Positions 46,553-55,089 of a stretch of DNA of 64,000 nucleotides are shown here, piece after piece. A program made the translations under genes and the position numbers. This DNA is from Bordetella avium. GTDB lineage: Bacteria; Pseudomonadota; Gammaproteobacteria; Burkholderiales; Burkholderiaceae_B. Below the pieces are notes generated by a model. The model saw only the letters and a list, made by a program, of their open reading frames with translations. It was not told the DNA's origin and searched no databases. Where the stretch lies: NCBI RefSeq assembly GCF_034424645.1, contig NZ_CP139969.1, positions 3,348,001 through 3,412,000 of the forward strand, written 5' to 3'. Position 1 is the stretch's first letter, and every line of letters starts with the position of its first letter.

Positions 46553-47329
46553 CTAGGTATAGAAAGCCGAGGGCGGCACGCCGAAATGCTGTTTGAACAT
46601 GGCGGAAAAAGCGCTCTGGCTGGTATAGCCGTGATCCAGCGCGATGCTGAGTATTTTCTCGCCATGCGCCAATCTTTCCAATGCAGACAGCAGGCGGGCA
46701 TGCTGGCGCCAGCGGCCAAATGTCATGCCGGTTTCGCGCAAAAACGCGCGATGCAGGGTGCGCGTGGACACCTGCATCTGCTCTGCCCAATATGCCGCCT
46801 CATGGACCTGAGCCAGATCGCGGGAAAGCGCGTCACACAAGGCGCGCAAACGCTTATCCTGCGGCCAGGGCAGATAGAGCGGCAAACGCGGAATCGCGGC
46901 CAGTTCGGCCAGCAATAAACGCATGAGCAGGCCATCCCGGCCGGTATCCTCATAGCTTAGCGGCAATAGCGCCGCGGCCAGAATCAGCTCGCGCAGCAAA
47001 GGCGGCACCTCGACCACGCAGCCGCCCTGCGGCAGATGAGCGACAGCATCCGGCTCAACAAACACCGTGCGCATCTTCACCCTGCCGCTCATGCGCACCC
47101 TGTGCTCCAGACCCGCATCCAGCCACACCCCACGCGTAGGCGGCACCACCCAGCGGCCGGCGCGCGCTTCGACAATCATCACGCCCTCGACCGCATAGAG
47201 CAGCTGCGCACGCCGGTGACAATGACGCGGAATGCGCGCGCCCTGCGGATAGTCGGCCGCCAGCACCGCCACCGGATGCTCGGTGCGCTCAAACGCCAGA
47301 TGGATGTCGTGAGCCGGTTGCGCCAACAT
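46553..47329 (-). CDS. AraC-family regulator with cupin sensor domain
   Basis: 258 aa. The N-terminal cupin has GARIPRHCHRRAQLLYAVEG and WVVPPTRGVWLDAGLEH. The C-terminal pair of HTH motifs includes QMQVSTRTLHRAFLRETGM and ALDHGYTSQSAFSAMFKQHF. It is divergent from the EamA transporter gene and probably controls it; the ligand is unknown. Confidence 0.88.
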   Translation of the reverse strand: MLAQPAHDIHLAFERTEHPVAVLAADYPQGARIPRHCHRRAQLLYAVEGVMIVEARAGRWVVPPTRGVWLDAGLEHRVRMSGRVKMRTVFVEPDAVAHLPQGGCVVEVPPLLRELILAAALLPLSYEDTGRDGLLMRLLLAELAAIPRLPLYLPWPQDKRLRALCDALSRDLAQVHEAAYWAEQMQVSTRTLHRAFLRETGMTFGRWRQHARLLSALERLAHGEKILSIALDHGYTSQSAFSAMFKQHFGVPPSAFYT

Positions 47330-47347
47330 GTCTATTTGTCACTTTTA

Positions 47348-47359
47348 CGATAACTATCG
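47348..47359. promoter_or_regulatory. Small dyad between the AraC regulator and EamA gene
   Basis: CGAT (47348-47351) and ATCG (47356-47359) with a 4-nt spacer, flanked by TGTC and GACA, in the 69-bp divergent gap. Candidate operator only. Confidence 0.25.
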
Positions 47360-47398
47360 ACATTTTAGCGTGGGACAGACTTGGCGGACTCGCGCAGG

Positions 47399-48343
47399 AT
47401 GGCAGCTCTCTCGTCGTTCTCCCCGCATGCCATGCCCGCCTTCTCTTTTCTGTATCCCGTTTCGGCCATCCTGCTCTGGGCTGGCGACGTTATCGTGTCC
47501 AAGCTCTCGGCTCGCAGCATCGATCCGCTAGCCATCACCTTCTGGCGGCTGGTGCTGGCCGTGGCCGTCATGAGTCTTTTTGTAGCCAGACCGGCCTGGC
47601 GTAACAGGGCGATGATCCGGCCGCAATTGCTGCGCCTGGCCTTTTTGGGCTTTCTATCCATGGTGCTGTTTCAATGCCTGTCTTATGAGGCCGCGCACAC
47701 GACCACCGCTACCAATATGGCCATCCTGACTTCGCTCGTGCCTCTGTTGACCATGCTGCTGTCGGTGCTGTTGCTGCGCGAGACACCCACGCTGGGCATG
47801 CTGACAGGCGGCGTGCTGTCTTTCTGCGGACTGGTCTACCTGATCAGCGGCGGCAATCCAGGCGTCTTGCTAAGCGGCGGCGCCCACGCAGGCGATCTGC
47901 TGATGCTGGCCGCCAGTCTGGCCTATGCGCTTTATGGCGTGCTGCTCAAACGCTGGCAGGTGGGGCTGCCCACATGGCAATCGAACTATGTGCAAGGCAT
48001 TACGGCATTCATCATCATGGGCCTGCTGACAATGCGCCTGCCTGCCGAAGCCGCCCTGCCTAAGCACGCCAGCCTGCCGCTCATCGCCTACGCCGGACTC
48101 TGCGCCTCGGTCTTGCTGCCGGTGCTTTGGATGCAGGGCGTCAAACTACTGGGCCCCAACCGCTGCGCGATGTATATGAATTTGCTGCCGCTATTCACTG
48201 CGGCCATTGCGGTAGGCATGTTCGGTGAAAGCCTGAAGGCCTACCACCTCATGGGCGGTGGCGCGGCGCTGGCTGGCGTGCTGATGGCCCAGTTGCTGCG
48301 CCGCCCGCTGCGCACGCTGCGACCCGAGGTTTCCCGCGCTTGA
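47399..48343 (+). CDS. EamA/DMT-family transporter
   Basis: 314 aa from ATG 47399; ATG 47432 (MPAFSFLYPVSAILLWAG) is a possible alternative and TTG 47381 is less likely. Ten membrane helices in two EamA repeats (PVSAILLWAGDVIVSKLSA; DLLMLAASLAYALYGVLLK). Such proteins export or import small metabolites, often amino acids or drugs. The divergent AraC regulator may sense the transported compound. Confidence 0.85.
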   Translation: MAALSSFSPHAMPAFSFLYPVSAILLWAGDVIVSKLSARSIDPLAITFWRLVLAVAVMSLFVARPAWRNRAMIRPQLLRLAFLGFLSMVLFQCLSYEAAHTTTATNMAILTSLVPLLTMLLSVLLLRETPTLGMLTGGVLSFCGLVYLISGGNPGVLLSGGAHAGDLLMLAASLAYALYGVLLKRWQVGLPTWQSNYVQGITAFIIMGLLTMRLPAEAALPKHASLPLIAYAGLCASVLLPVLWMQGVKLLGPNRCAMYMNLLPLFTAAIAVGMFGESLKAYHLMGGGAALAGVLMAQLLRRPLRTLRPEVSRA

Positions 48344-48377
48344 TCAAGCCCGATGCGCATGCCTCTACACTAGCGAC

Positions 48378-49214
48378 ATGCGCATCCAACTGCTCTCCGA
48401 CATTCATCTCGAGGCCAACCCGGACTTCGAGTTTTCGCCCGCTCCGGGGGCTGACGTACTGGTCCTGGCCGGTGACATCGGCTCTTATCAGGCCGGATCA
48501 CAGCTGCCCGGCGATGATTTCGGTCTAGGGCGTTTCATGGCGGCGCGTCCGCCTGCTGTCATCTTCGTGCCGGGCAATCATGAATTCGACGGCCTAGCTT
48601 ATCAAGCCGCGACCGAACGCATGCGCGCGGTCTGCGAACGGCTGAACATCTATTGGCTGGAACGCGAAACCCTGGTGCTCGACGGCGTGCGTTTTGCTGG
48701 CGCTACGCTATGGACGGACTTCGAGGCCTTGGCTATCACGCAAAAGACCGAGACCCTGCGCCGCCAGCAATTGGAAAAGGCCTATCGCGCGGCCAACTTC
48801 TACCTGAGCAAGAACACCACGCTGGATAATGAAGGGCAGCCCATGCTGGCCGAAGCGCTGCGTGAACTGGGCCTGCAAAGCCAGGCATGGCTGCGCCGAA
48901 CCCTGGCGCAGCCCTTTGACGGGCCGACCGTCGCGATCACCCATTTCGCCCCCAGCTTGCGCAGCGCCGATCCGCGCTATGGCCTGACACCGGGCACGGC
49001 CGGTTTTTGCAATGCCCTCGATGATTTACTCGCGCAGGCGGATCTATGGCTGCACGGCCACCTGCACTGCCCCCATGACTATGTCGTGCAAGACCCGGCC
49101 ACCGGGCGCCGCTGCCGCGTCGTCGCCAATCCGCTGGGTTATCGCCGCAAAGGCGAGCAAAAGCACTTTCTGCCTCATTGCGTGATCGAGGTCCCCGACA
49201 GACGGCCAGATTGA
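48378..49214 (+). CDS. Calcineurin-like metallophosphoesterase
   Basis: 278 aa. Metal ligands: SDIHLEANP (Asp, His), VLAGDIGSY (Asp), VPGNHEFDG (Asn, His), AITHFAPS (His), and LHGHLHCPHDY (two His). The full set points to an active binuclear phosphoesterase, but the substrate is unknown. Its ATG lies 34 bp after the transporter gene, so they may be co-transcribed. Confidence 0.9.
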   Translation: MRIQLLSDIHLEANPDFEFSPAPGADVLVLAGDIGSYQAGSQLPGDDFGLGRFMAARPPAVIFVPGNHEFDGLAYQAATERMRAVCERLNIYWLERETLVLDGVRFAGATLWTDFEALAITQKTETLRRQQLEKAYRAANFYLSKNTTLDNEGQPMLAEALRELGLQSQAWLRRTLAQPFDGPTVAITHFAPSLRSADPRYGLTPGTAGFCNALDDLLAQADLWLHGHLHCPHDYVVQDPATGRRCRVVANPLGYRRKGEQKHFLPHCVIEVPDRRPD

Positions 49215-49235
49215 TCGCCATCGTCCGCCGCAGAC

Positions 49236-49262
49236 AAAAAAAACGGCACCCGAAAGTGCCGT
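49236..49262 (-). terminator. Rho-independent terminator of the liv operon
   Basis: Read on the minus strand, ACGGCAC pairs with GTGCCGT (a 7-bp stem, 49243-49262) and is followed by eight T (49236-49243). It ends leftward transcription after livF. Confidence 0.9.
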
Positions 49263-49328
49263 CGCGAGGAATCGGCGAAACCTTGCCCTCGCTGAAAAAT
49301 GCACAGCCCGCACGGCCGGCACAGGAAA

Positions 49329-50069
49329 TCAATCGATCTTGTAGTCCATCCAGGACGCCACCATTTCGCGCAGGCCACCGCCTTCAGCAAAGGTTTCACG
49401 GCCACCTTCGGCCTTGTTGCGTCCCAGCTCCAGAATGTACATATAGTCGGAAATCTCGGCGCAGCGCCGCACGTTCTGATCGACCAGCACTACCGTCATC
49501 CCCTCATCAGCAAAACCCCGGATCAAGGTGTAGATTTCCTTGGAAATCTTAGGTGCGAGCATCGCGGTGGGCTCATCCAGCAGGATGACCGAGGGCTCGA
49601 TGAGCAGGGCGCGGCCGAACTCGACAAAACGCTGCTGCCCCCCGCTCATGCTGGATACGGGATCATGGCGCTTTTGTGCCAGGATCGGAAAGCGGTCATA
49701 CACCGAATCAATGCGCTCACGCACACGGTGCTTGTCCTTGCGAAAAGGCCAGCATCCCAGCAGCAGGTTGTCGTGCACCGAGAGTTCGCCGAACAGACTG
49801 CGGTGCTGCGGCACAAAGGCCACGCCATGGCGTGCCCGTTCAAACGAGGGCTGGGCGCTGATATCTTCGCCGCGCAAAGTAATGCGGCCCGTGCGCAGTG
49901 GCAAAAAGCCAAACAGCGTCTTCAGCACGGTGGACTTGCCGGCGCCATTGGGCCCAATCACGCCCGTGACCTTGCCCTGACGGGCCTGTACATTGATGCG
50001 GTTCAAAATGGTGATGTCACCGTGATAGGCCACGGTAACGTCTTCCAGCGCAAGTATCGCGTTGCTCAT
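49329..50069 (-). CDS. livF: Branched-chain/amide ABC transporter ATPase LivF
   Basis: 246 aa from ATG 50069, preceded by GGGAG; the longer frame to 50129 has no such signal. Walker A GPNGAGKST (about 37-45), signature SSMSGGQQRFVEFGRAL, Walker B VILLDEPTAML. It is the second ATPase of a LIV-type importer and is followed by the operon terminator. Confidence 0.93.
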   Translation of the reverse strand: MSNAILALEDVTVAYHGDITILNRINVQARQGKVTGVIGPNGAGKSTVLKTLFGFLPLRTGRITLRGEDISAQPSFERARHGVAFVPQHRSLFGELSVHDNLLLGCWPFRKDKHRVRERIDSVYDRFPILAQKRHDPVSSMSGGQQRFVEFGRALLIEPSVILLDEPTAMLAPKISKEIYTLIRGFADEGMTVVLVDQNVRRCAEISDYMYILELGRNKAEGGRETFAEGGGLREMVASWMDYKID

Positions 50070-50070
50070 C

Positions 50071-50778
50071 TCAAGCTCCCAGATAGGCTTCGACCACCCG
50101 GGGGTCGGCGCGCACATGATCGGCATCACCCTGGGTCAGGATGGCACCTTCGTTCATGACAATGATGTGATCGGACAACTGATAGATCGACGTCAGGTCG
50201 TGCGAAACCAGCACCACCGAGCAATCATGTTCCCGAGGCATGTCACGGATGATGGAGATAAGCAGCTGCGCCAAGGCCGGATTGACCCCGGCAAAAGGCT
50301 CGTCCAGCAACACCACTTTGGGGCGCGCCGCCATAATGCGCGCCAGCTCTACCAGTTTTTGCTGTCCGCCAGACAGCTCTTCGGCGTAGTTGTGCCGAAG
50401 GCGGTAAAGCTCCACCTTGTTCAACCAATATTCCGATTGCGCATAGCGGTCATCGGCACTGCGCCCGGTATGCTGTTGAGCCACATCCAGGTTGTCCAGC
50501 AAGCTGAGCTGGCGGAAGATACGCGGCACCTGGAAGGTCCGGCCCACGCCTAGCCGGGCCACTTCGTGGACCGGCTTGCCAGCGATGTCCTGCCCATCGA
50601 GTTCGATGCGTCCTTCATCAGGCGTGTACAGGCCATTGATGCAATTGAGCATCGTGGTCTTGCCCGAACCGTTCATGCCGATTACGCCCAGAATAGCGCC
50701 GCGCGGCACATCCACATCTACGCCCTGCAAAGCCACCAGCCCGCCAAAGCGTTTCTTGAGATTTCTGACTTTCAACAT
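50071..50778 (-). CDS. livG: Branched-chain/amide ABC transporter ATPase LivG
   Basis: 235 aa from ATG 50778 with GGGAG before it. Walker A is GMNGSGKTTML, with Met in place of the more usual Pro. Signature ELSGGQQKLVELARI, Walker B VVLLDEPFAGV. Ends one base before the livF start, so the pair is tightly coupled. Confidence 0.93.
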   Translation of the reverse strand: MLKVRNLKKRFGGLVALQGVDVDVPRGAILGVIGMNGSGKTTMLNCINGLYTPDEGRIELDGQDIAGKPVHEVARLGVGRTFQVPRIFRQLSLLDNLDVAQQHTGRSADDRYAQSEYWLNKVELYRLRHNYAEELSGGQQKLVELARIMAARPKVVLLDEPFAGVNPALAQLLISIIRDMPREHDCSVVLVSHDLTSIYQLSDHIIVMNEGAILTQGDADHVRADPRVVEAYLGA

Positions 50779-50791
50779 GGTGGTCTCCCGA

Positions 50792-51673
50792 TCAGCGCAG
50801 CGCCTGACGGCCAAACAGACCGCTGGGACGAATGAAGATCATGGCAACCATCAAGGCAAAGCCCAGAATGGTGGCGATCGAAGGATTGAAGAACACGACC
50901 GAAACCTGTTCGGTGATCGCGAACAACAAGGCACCCACCAGCGCGCCGACGGGATGCCCCAGGCCGCCCAGCACGATGACAATAAAGCCGATCAGGGTGT
51001 AGTCATTGCCCATAAAGGGCGAGAACGAAGGAAACACCATGGCCACCAAGACGCCGCTGGCGGCAGCCAGGCCCAAGCCCAGGCCGAAAGCGACAGCCGA
51101 CAAACGCTGCGCGTTGATACCGACAATACGCACCGCGTCACGGTTCATGATGATGGCGCGCAGCGCCTTGCCCACCTGACTGCGGTACAGGAATACCGTG
51201 AGTGCGGCGATGATGGCCAAGGCAATCACCAAAGCCAGCAGGCGTACCGTGGGAATGATCACCTGACCAAACTTGAAAAACACCGGCTCCATCTCAAAGG
51301 GCAGCGAGCGGGCGTCGGCATCAAAGGCCAGCAGCATGATGGCGCCCAGCATGATAGACACGCCAAACATCAGCAACAGCGAGCTCATTTCGGGATCTTC
51401 GGCCTTGGACAGACGCGGGATAAGCACGAAATACAGCAGATAACCCGCCAGGAAAAACACGGCGAATGAAAGCGGCAGCGCAATCAGCGGATTGATGCCG
51501 GCATATTCCATCAGGTAGTAGGCGAAATAAGCGCCCAGCACCAGAAACTCGCCATGCGCGAAGTTCACCACGCGCAGGACACCAAAAATCACGTTCAAGC
51601 CGACGCCGATCAAACCATAGATGGCGCCCAGGATCAGGCCATTGATCAGGCCTTGAATAATCAAACCGGTCAT
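50792..51673 (-). CDS. livH: LIV-type permease LivH
   Basis: 293 aa, about eight membrane helices. ATG 51673 follows GAGGAAG, better than the upstream frame to 51736. Family motif NFAHGEFLVLGAYFAYYLM and GLGLAAASGVLVAMVFPSF. Forms the membrane pore with LivM. Confidence 0.93.
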   Translation of the reverse strand: MTGLIIQGLINGLILGAIYGLIGVGLNVIFGVLRVVNFAHGEFLVLGAYFAYYLMEYAGINPLIALPLSFAVFFLAGYLLYFVLIPRLSKAEDPEMSSLLLMFGVSIMLGAIMLLAFDADARSLPFEMEPVFFKFGQVIIPTVRLLALVIALAIIAALTVFLYRSQVGKALRAIIMNRDAVRIVGINAQRLSAVAFGLGLGLAAASGVLVAMVFPSFSPFMGNDYTLIGFIVIVLGGLGHPVGALVGALLFAITEQVSVVFFNPSIATILGFALMVAMIFIRPSGLFGRQALR

Positions 51674-51683
51674 GACAGCTTCC

Positions 51684-52673
51684 TCAGGCAATGTAGCGGC
51701 GCAGTTCGGGCTTGCGCTTGAGCAGACTGCCGACAATGCCGCGTGGCAGGAACAGCATCAGCAGGACAATGATCAAACCCAGCAAGAGCAGGTTCACCAC
51801 GGGGAATTTCTGCCAGATCACGTGATCGATGCCCAGGAGCGCCAGCGTCCCGACAACCGGACCGAGAATCGTGCCAAAGCCGCCCGCCATGGCATAGATG
51901 ATGCTCTTGGCGGTGATCAGCACATGGAAGGCATATTCCGGATCGACCACGTTGGTGTACCAAGCCTCGATACCTCCGGCTAATGCCGGAAAGAGCGCAG
52001 CCAGCAGCCAGGCCTTCAGACGCGTGTTCGGCACATGAATGCCTACGCAGGCGGCCGCGCCGTCATCGTCGCGGATGGCTTTGAGCGCACGGCCCAGCCC
52101 GGACACCGACAGCCAGGTCACGACAGCCAGCGTGGCCGCCATCACGATCAGCATGGCGTAATAGCTATGCGTGGGATTGTTGGCGTTGGACAGAATGATG
52201 CCCATGCTGCCGCCCGTGAAAGACTGCGGCAGATTGGAGATCACCAGCTTGACGATGGTCGCCAGCGCCAGGCTGACGATGCCGAAATACACCCCGCGCA
52301 AACGCAAGGTCGGCGCCAGCAACATGGCGATGGCCACGCCCACGCCCCCCGCAGCAAGCAGCGAGGGCAATATCGGCCAGCCCAGAATCTTGTAGCAGAT
52401 GCCTGTGGCGTAAGAACCCACGCCATAAAACACCACATAGCCAAAGGGCAGGTAGCCCGTGAAACCGACGCAGATATTCATGGCGCTGGCCATGGTTATC
52501 CAAAGCATCAGATAAAAGGCGAAGGAAATATTCGATGTCGCCGCAGGCACCACGGCAAGAATGATCGCTAATACGGCGAAAAGGGTAACGGCTATGCGGG
52601 TACGCAAACGAATCGCGTGCATATCCTGCGCGCGATGCGACGCGGCCACCGCCAAGGTGGGACTGCTGCTCAT
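51684..52673 (-). CDS. livM: LIV-type permease LivM
   Basis: 329 aa with about ten helices; a variable N-terminal extension (first 25 residues) precedes the membrane part. Family motif NICVGFTGYLPFGYVVFYGVG and KAIRDDDGAAACVGI before the last helices. RBS GGAGGAAG before ATG 52673. It is the first gene of livMHGF, 96 bp downstream of a LysR gene on the same strand. Confidence 0.93.
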   Translation of the reverse strand: MSSSPTLAVAASHRAQDMHAIRLRTRIAVTLFAVLAIILAVVPAATSNISFAFYLMLWITMASAMNICVGFTGYLPFGYVVFYGVGSYATGICYKILGWPILPSLLAAGGVGVAIAMLLAPTLRLRGVYFGIVSLALATIVKLVISNLPQSFTGGSMGIILSNANNPTHSYYAMLIVMAATLAVVTWLSVSGLGRALKAIRDDDGAAACVGIHVPNTRLKAWLLAALFPALAGGIEAWYTNVVDPEYAFHVLITAKSIIYAMAGGFGTILGPVVGTLALLGIDHVIWQKFPVVNLLLLGLIIVLLMLFLPRGIVGSLLKRKPELRRYIA

Positions 52674-52769
52674 ATTGTCTTCCTCCGGACCGACTCGGAT
52701 GAATCGGCTGCTTTATTTGGAGGCGATTATGAACAGTTAAAACCATAACTGCAAGTTAAGGACTAACCC

Positions 52770-53696
52770 TTATTTCGGCATTTTTCTAACGGGAAACACC
52801 TCGTCGAGGACGCCTTTCAGCTCCTGGATGAACTGCCGGGCAATCAAAGAAGGCTCGCGATTGCTGGCATAAACCACCGACACCGTCAGGGGAATATTCT
52901 CGTCCAGGGGGACGATCACCACGTCGGGCAAAGCACCCGGCATCACAGTGAATTCATCTACGATGGCAATGCCCACCCCGGCGCTGACCAGCGCACAGGC
53001 CAACTGACTCCAGGGCACATCGGCCACCATGCGGCAGGGCAGACCCGCCTGCTCAAACGCCCCTTGAACCAGCATGCCGTAGGGCATGCGCGTTCCCACA
53101 AGGATGTGCGGATGGGGCGACAGATCCGCCAGACTGACGCTTGCCCGCGCCGCCAGGGGATAGCTCTTAGGGATAGCGGCCACCATGCGGCCCACGTATA
53201 GCTGCTCCGAGACCAGAAAAGGGTGCTCGGCCTGCATGACCACCAAGCCCAGCTCGGCCTCGCCCTGCAACACCTCGCCGATCAGCAGCGGCAACGCCGT
53301 CGTGTTCAGACGCAACAACATATCGGGGCGATGCTGTTGGAAACGCGCCACGGCGCGCGGCACCAGAAACTGCGCCAGACTGGGAATGGAAACCAGCCGC
53401 AATATCGCCGAGCCTTCCCCGGCCAGACTATCGGCCAAGTCATTGACGCGCTGCATCATGCGCTGCGTTTTCTCAATTTCCTCAAACAGGCTACGGACTT
53501 GCAAGGTCGGGCGCAGCTTGCCGCGCACCCGTTCGAACAGCGCTACGCCTATCGCTTTCTCCGTATGGGCCAGCATCCGGCTCACTGCGGGCTGCGAAAT
53601 ATTGAGCAAACGGGCGGCGCCGCTGATCGATCCGGCCATCACGATGGCCCAGAGCATCTCGGTCTGCCGATAGTTCAATTTATTCAAGACGTGCAC
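52770..53696 (-). CDS. LysR-family regulator of the amide/branched-chain uptake genes
   Basis: 308 aa. HTH in the N-terminal 65 residues (MLWAIVMAGSISGAARLLNI, then SQPAVSRMLAHTEK) and an effector domain with LNTTALPLLIGEVLQGEAEL. It is divergent from the substrate-binding protein gene with 119 bp between starts and precedes livM in the same direction, so it probably controls both sides. It ends in a short basic tail. Confidence 0.88.
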   Translation of the reverse strand: MHVLNKLNYRQTEMLWAIVMAGSISGAARLLNISQPAVSRMLAHTEKAIGVALFERVRGKLRPTLQVRSLFEEIEKTQRMMQRVNDLADSLAGEGSAILRLVSIPSLAQFLVPRAVARFQQHRPDMLLRLNTTALPLLIGEVLQGEAELGLVVMQAEHPFLVSEQLYVGRMVAAIPKSYPLAARASVSLADLSPHPHILVGTRMPYGMLVQGAFEQAGLPCRMVADVPWSQLACALVSAGVGIAIVDEFTVMPGALPDVVIVPLDENIPLTVSVVYASNREPSLIARQFIQELKGVLDEVFPVRKMPK

Positions 53697-53815
53697 TCCA
53701 TGCCTATTTGTTATACGCTTTACCGTGTTTTGAGCAATTATCGCTTAGGACACGATCCTGGGCTCCTGAGCGAACCGAGCCGGGACCGCATATTTATAAC
53801 GATTGGAGACAACTC

Positions 53816-55042
53816 ATGCTTGCCAAACTCTGGTTGACCCGCCTGCCAGCCCTCGCGCTCGCGCTTGCCGCCGCAGCACCCACCTCGGCGCAAACATCCG
53901 ACAAAATCCGTATCGGCATGACCGTGTCCTCGACGGGCAACTTCGCACTCGCCTCGCAATCGGGCGTGCGTGGCGTCGAGCTCTGGGTCGATGACGTCAA
54001 TAGCCGCGGCGGTATCGAAATCAAGGGAAAAAAATATCCCGTTGAACTGGTCAAGCTGGACGACCGCAGCGACAAGCAAATGGTCACCCGCGTGTACGAG
54101 CGCCTGATCGCGGACGATAAGGTCGATCTGGTGTTCGCCCCCTTTGGCTCCACCCTGACGGCCGCAGCCGCCACGGTCACCGAACGTCTGGGCAAATACA
54201 TGATGGTCTGGTCCGCCGCCAGCGATGACCTCTACAAACAGGGTTTCAAAAACATGGTTTCCGGCACGCAGATGCCGGTGTCTGCGATGCTGCGCGCCAG
54301 CATGGAGCAGGCTGCCAAACTCGGCGTGAAAAAGGTCGCGCTGATCTATGCCGACGAGCCCTTCCCTGCTGGTCTGGCCGAGGGCGGGCGCGAGCAGGCC
54401 CTCAAGAACGGCATGGAAGTCGTCATGTTCGAGAAGTACCCCAAGGGCCAGAAGGACTTCAGCACCCTGCTGCAAAAAGCGCGGGCTGCAGGCGCCGAAG
54501 CACTGGTGCCGACCTCGTATGAGGGCGATCTGATCAGCATGACCCGCCAGCTCAAGCAGCTGGATATCAACTTCCCCTACGTTTTCATGGTGTACGCTTC
54601 GACGCCGCAGTTCCAGGCCATCGGCGCAGACTCCAACTACATCTACAGCCACACCAACTACCATCCGGCGATTAACTGGAAGGTCAATGCAGGCCTTAAC
54701 CGTGAACAGTTCGCGGCCGCCTACGACAAGAAGTTCCCCAAGGCCGAGTTTCCGCCTGACTTCCAGACCGCACTGGCCTATGGCGCCGGCGCACTCACCG
54801 AGGAAATCGTCAAGCAGGCCGGTTCGACGGACCCCGCCGCGCTCAAGAAGGCATCGCTGGACCTGTCCGGCAAAGTGACCGTCATGGCCGGTCCTTACGC
54901 CATCGACGAAACGGGCAAGCAGTTGCAAATGCCCTTCCCCGTCGTACAGCTCCAGCCCGGCAAGGGCATGGTGCCCGTGTGGCCGTTGGACGTCGCCACT
55001 GAAAAGCCTGTTTTCCCGGCTCCGAACTGGAACAAGCGTTAA
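53816..55042 (+). CDS. Periplasmic substrate-binding protein of the LIV-type importer
   Basis: 408 aa from ATG 53816 with TTGGAGAC upstream; the frame to 53708 is extension. Signal peptide MLAKLWLTRLPALALALAAA with cleavage after TSA. The Peripla_BP_6 fold begins with IRIGMTVSSTGNFALASQSG. Its separation from livMHGF by a regulator on the other strand is unusual. Since an amidase follows, the ligand may be an amide or an amino-acid amide instead of leucine. Confidence 0.9.
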   Translation: MLAKLWLTRLPALALALAAAAPTSAQTSDKIRIGMTVSSTGNFALASQSGVRGVELWVDDVNSRGGIEIKGKKYPVELVKLDDRSDKQMVTRVYERLIADDKVDLVFAPFGSTLTAAAATVTERLGKYMMVWSAASDDLYKQGFKNMVSGTQMPVSAMLRASMEQAAKLGVKKVALIYADEPFPAGLAEGGREQALKNGMEVVMFEKYPKGQKDFSTLLQKARAAGAEALVPTSYEGDLISMTRQLKQLDINFPYVFMVYASTPQFQAIGADSNYIYSHTNYHPAINWKVNAGLNREQFAAAYDKKFPKAEFPPDFQTALAYGAGALTEEIVKQAGSTDPAALKKASLDLSGKVTVMAGPYAIDETGKQLQMPFPVVQLQPGKGMVPVWPLDVATEKPVFPAPNWNKR

Positions 55043-55049
55043 CCCTGCT

Positions 55050-55073
55050 GGCGCCGGCCTTAAGGTCGGCGCC
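55050..55073 (+). repeat. Hairpin between the binding-protein gene and the amidase gene
   Basis: A 24-bp near-perfect palindrome (GGCGCCGGCCTT and AAGGTCGGCGCC, one G-T mismatch) 7 bp after the binding-protein stop. Probably stabilises the upstream mRNA, allowing more binding protein than amidase. Confidence 0.55.
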
Positions 55074-55089
55074 TCAACTTGAGGAAAAC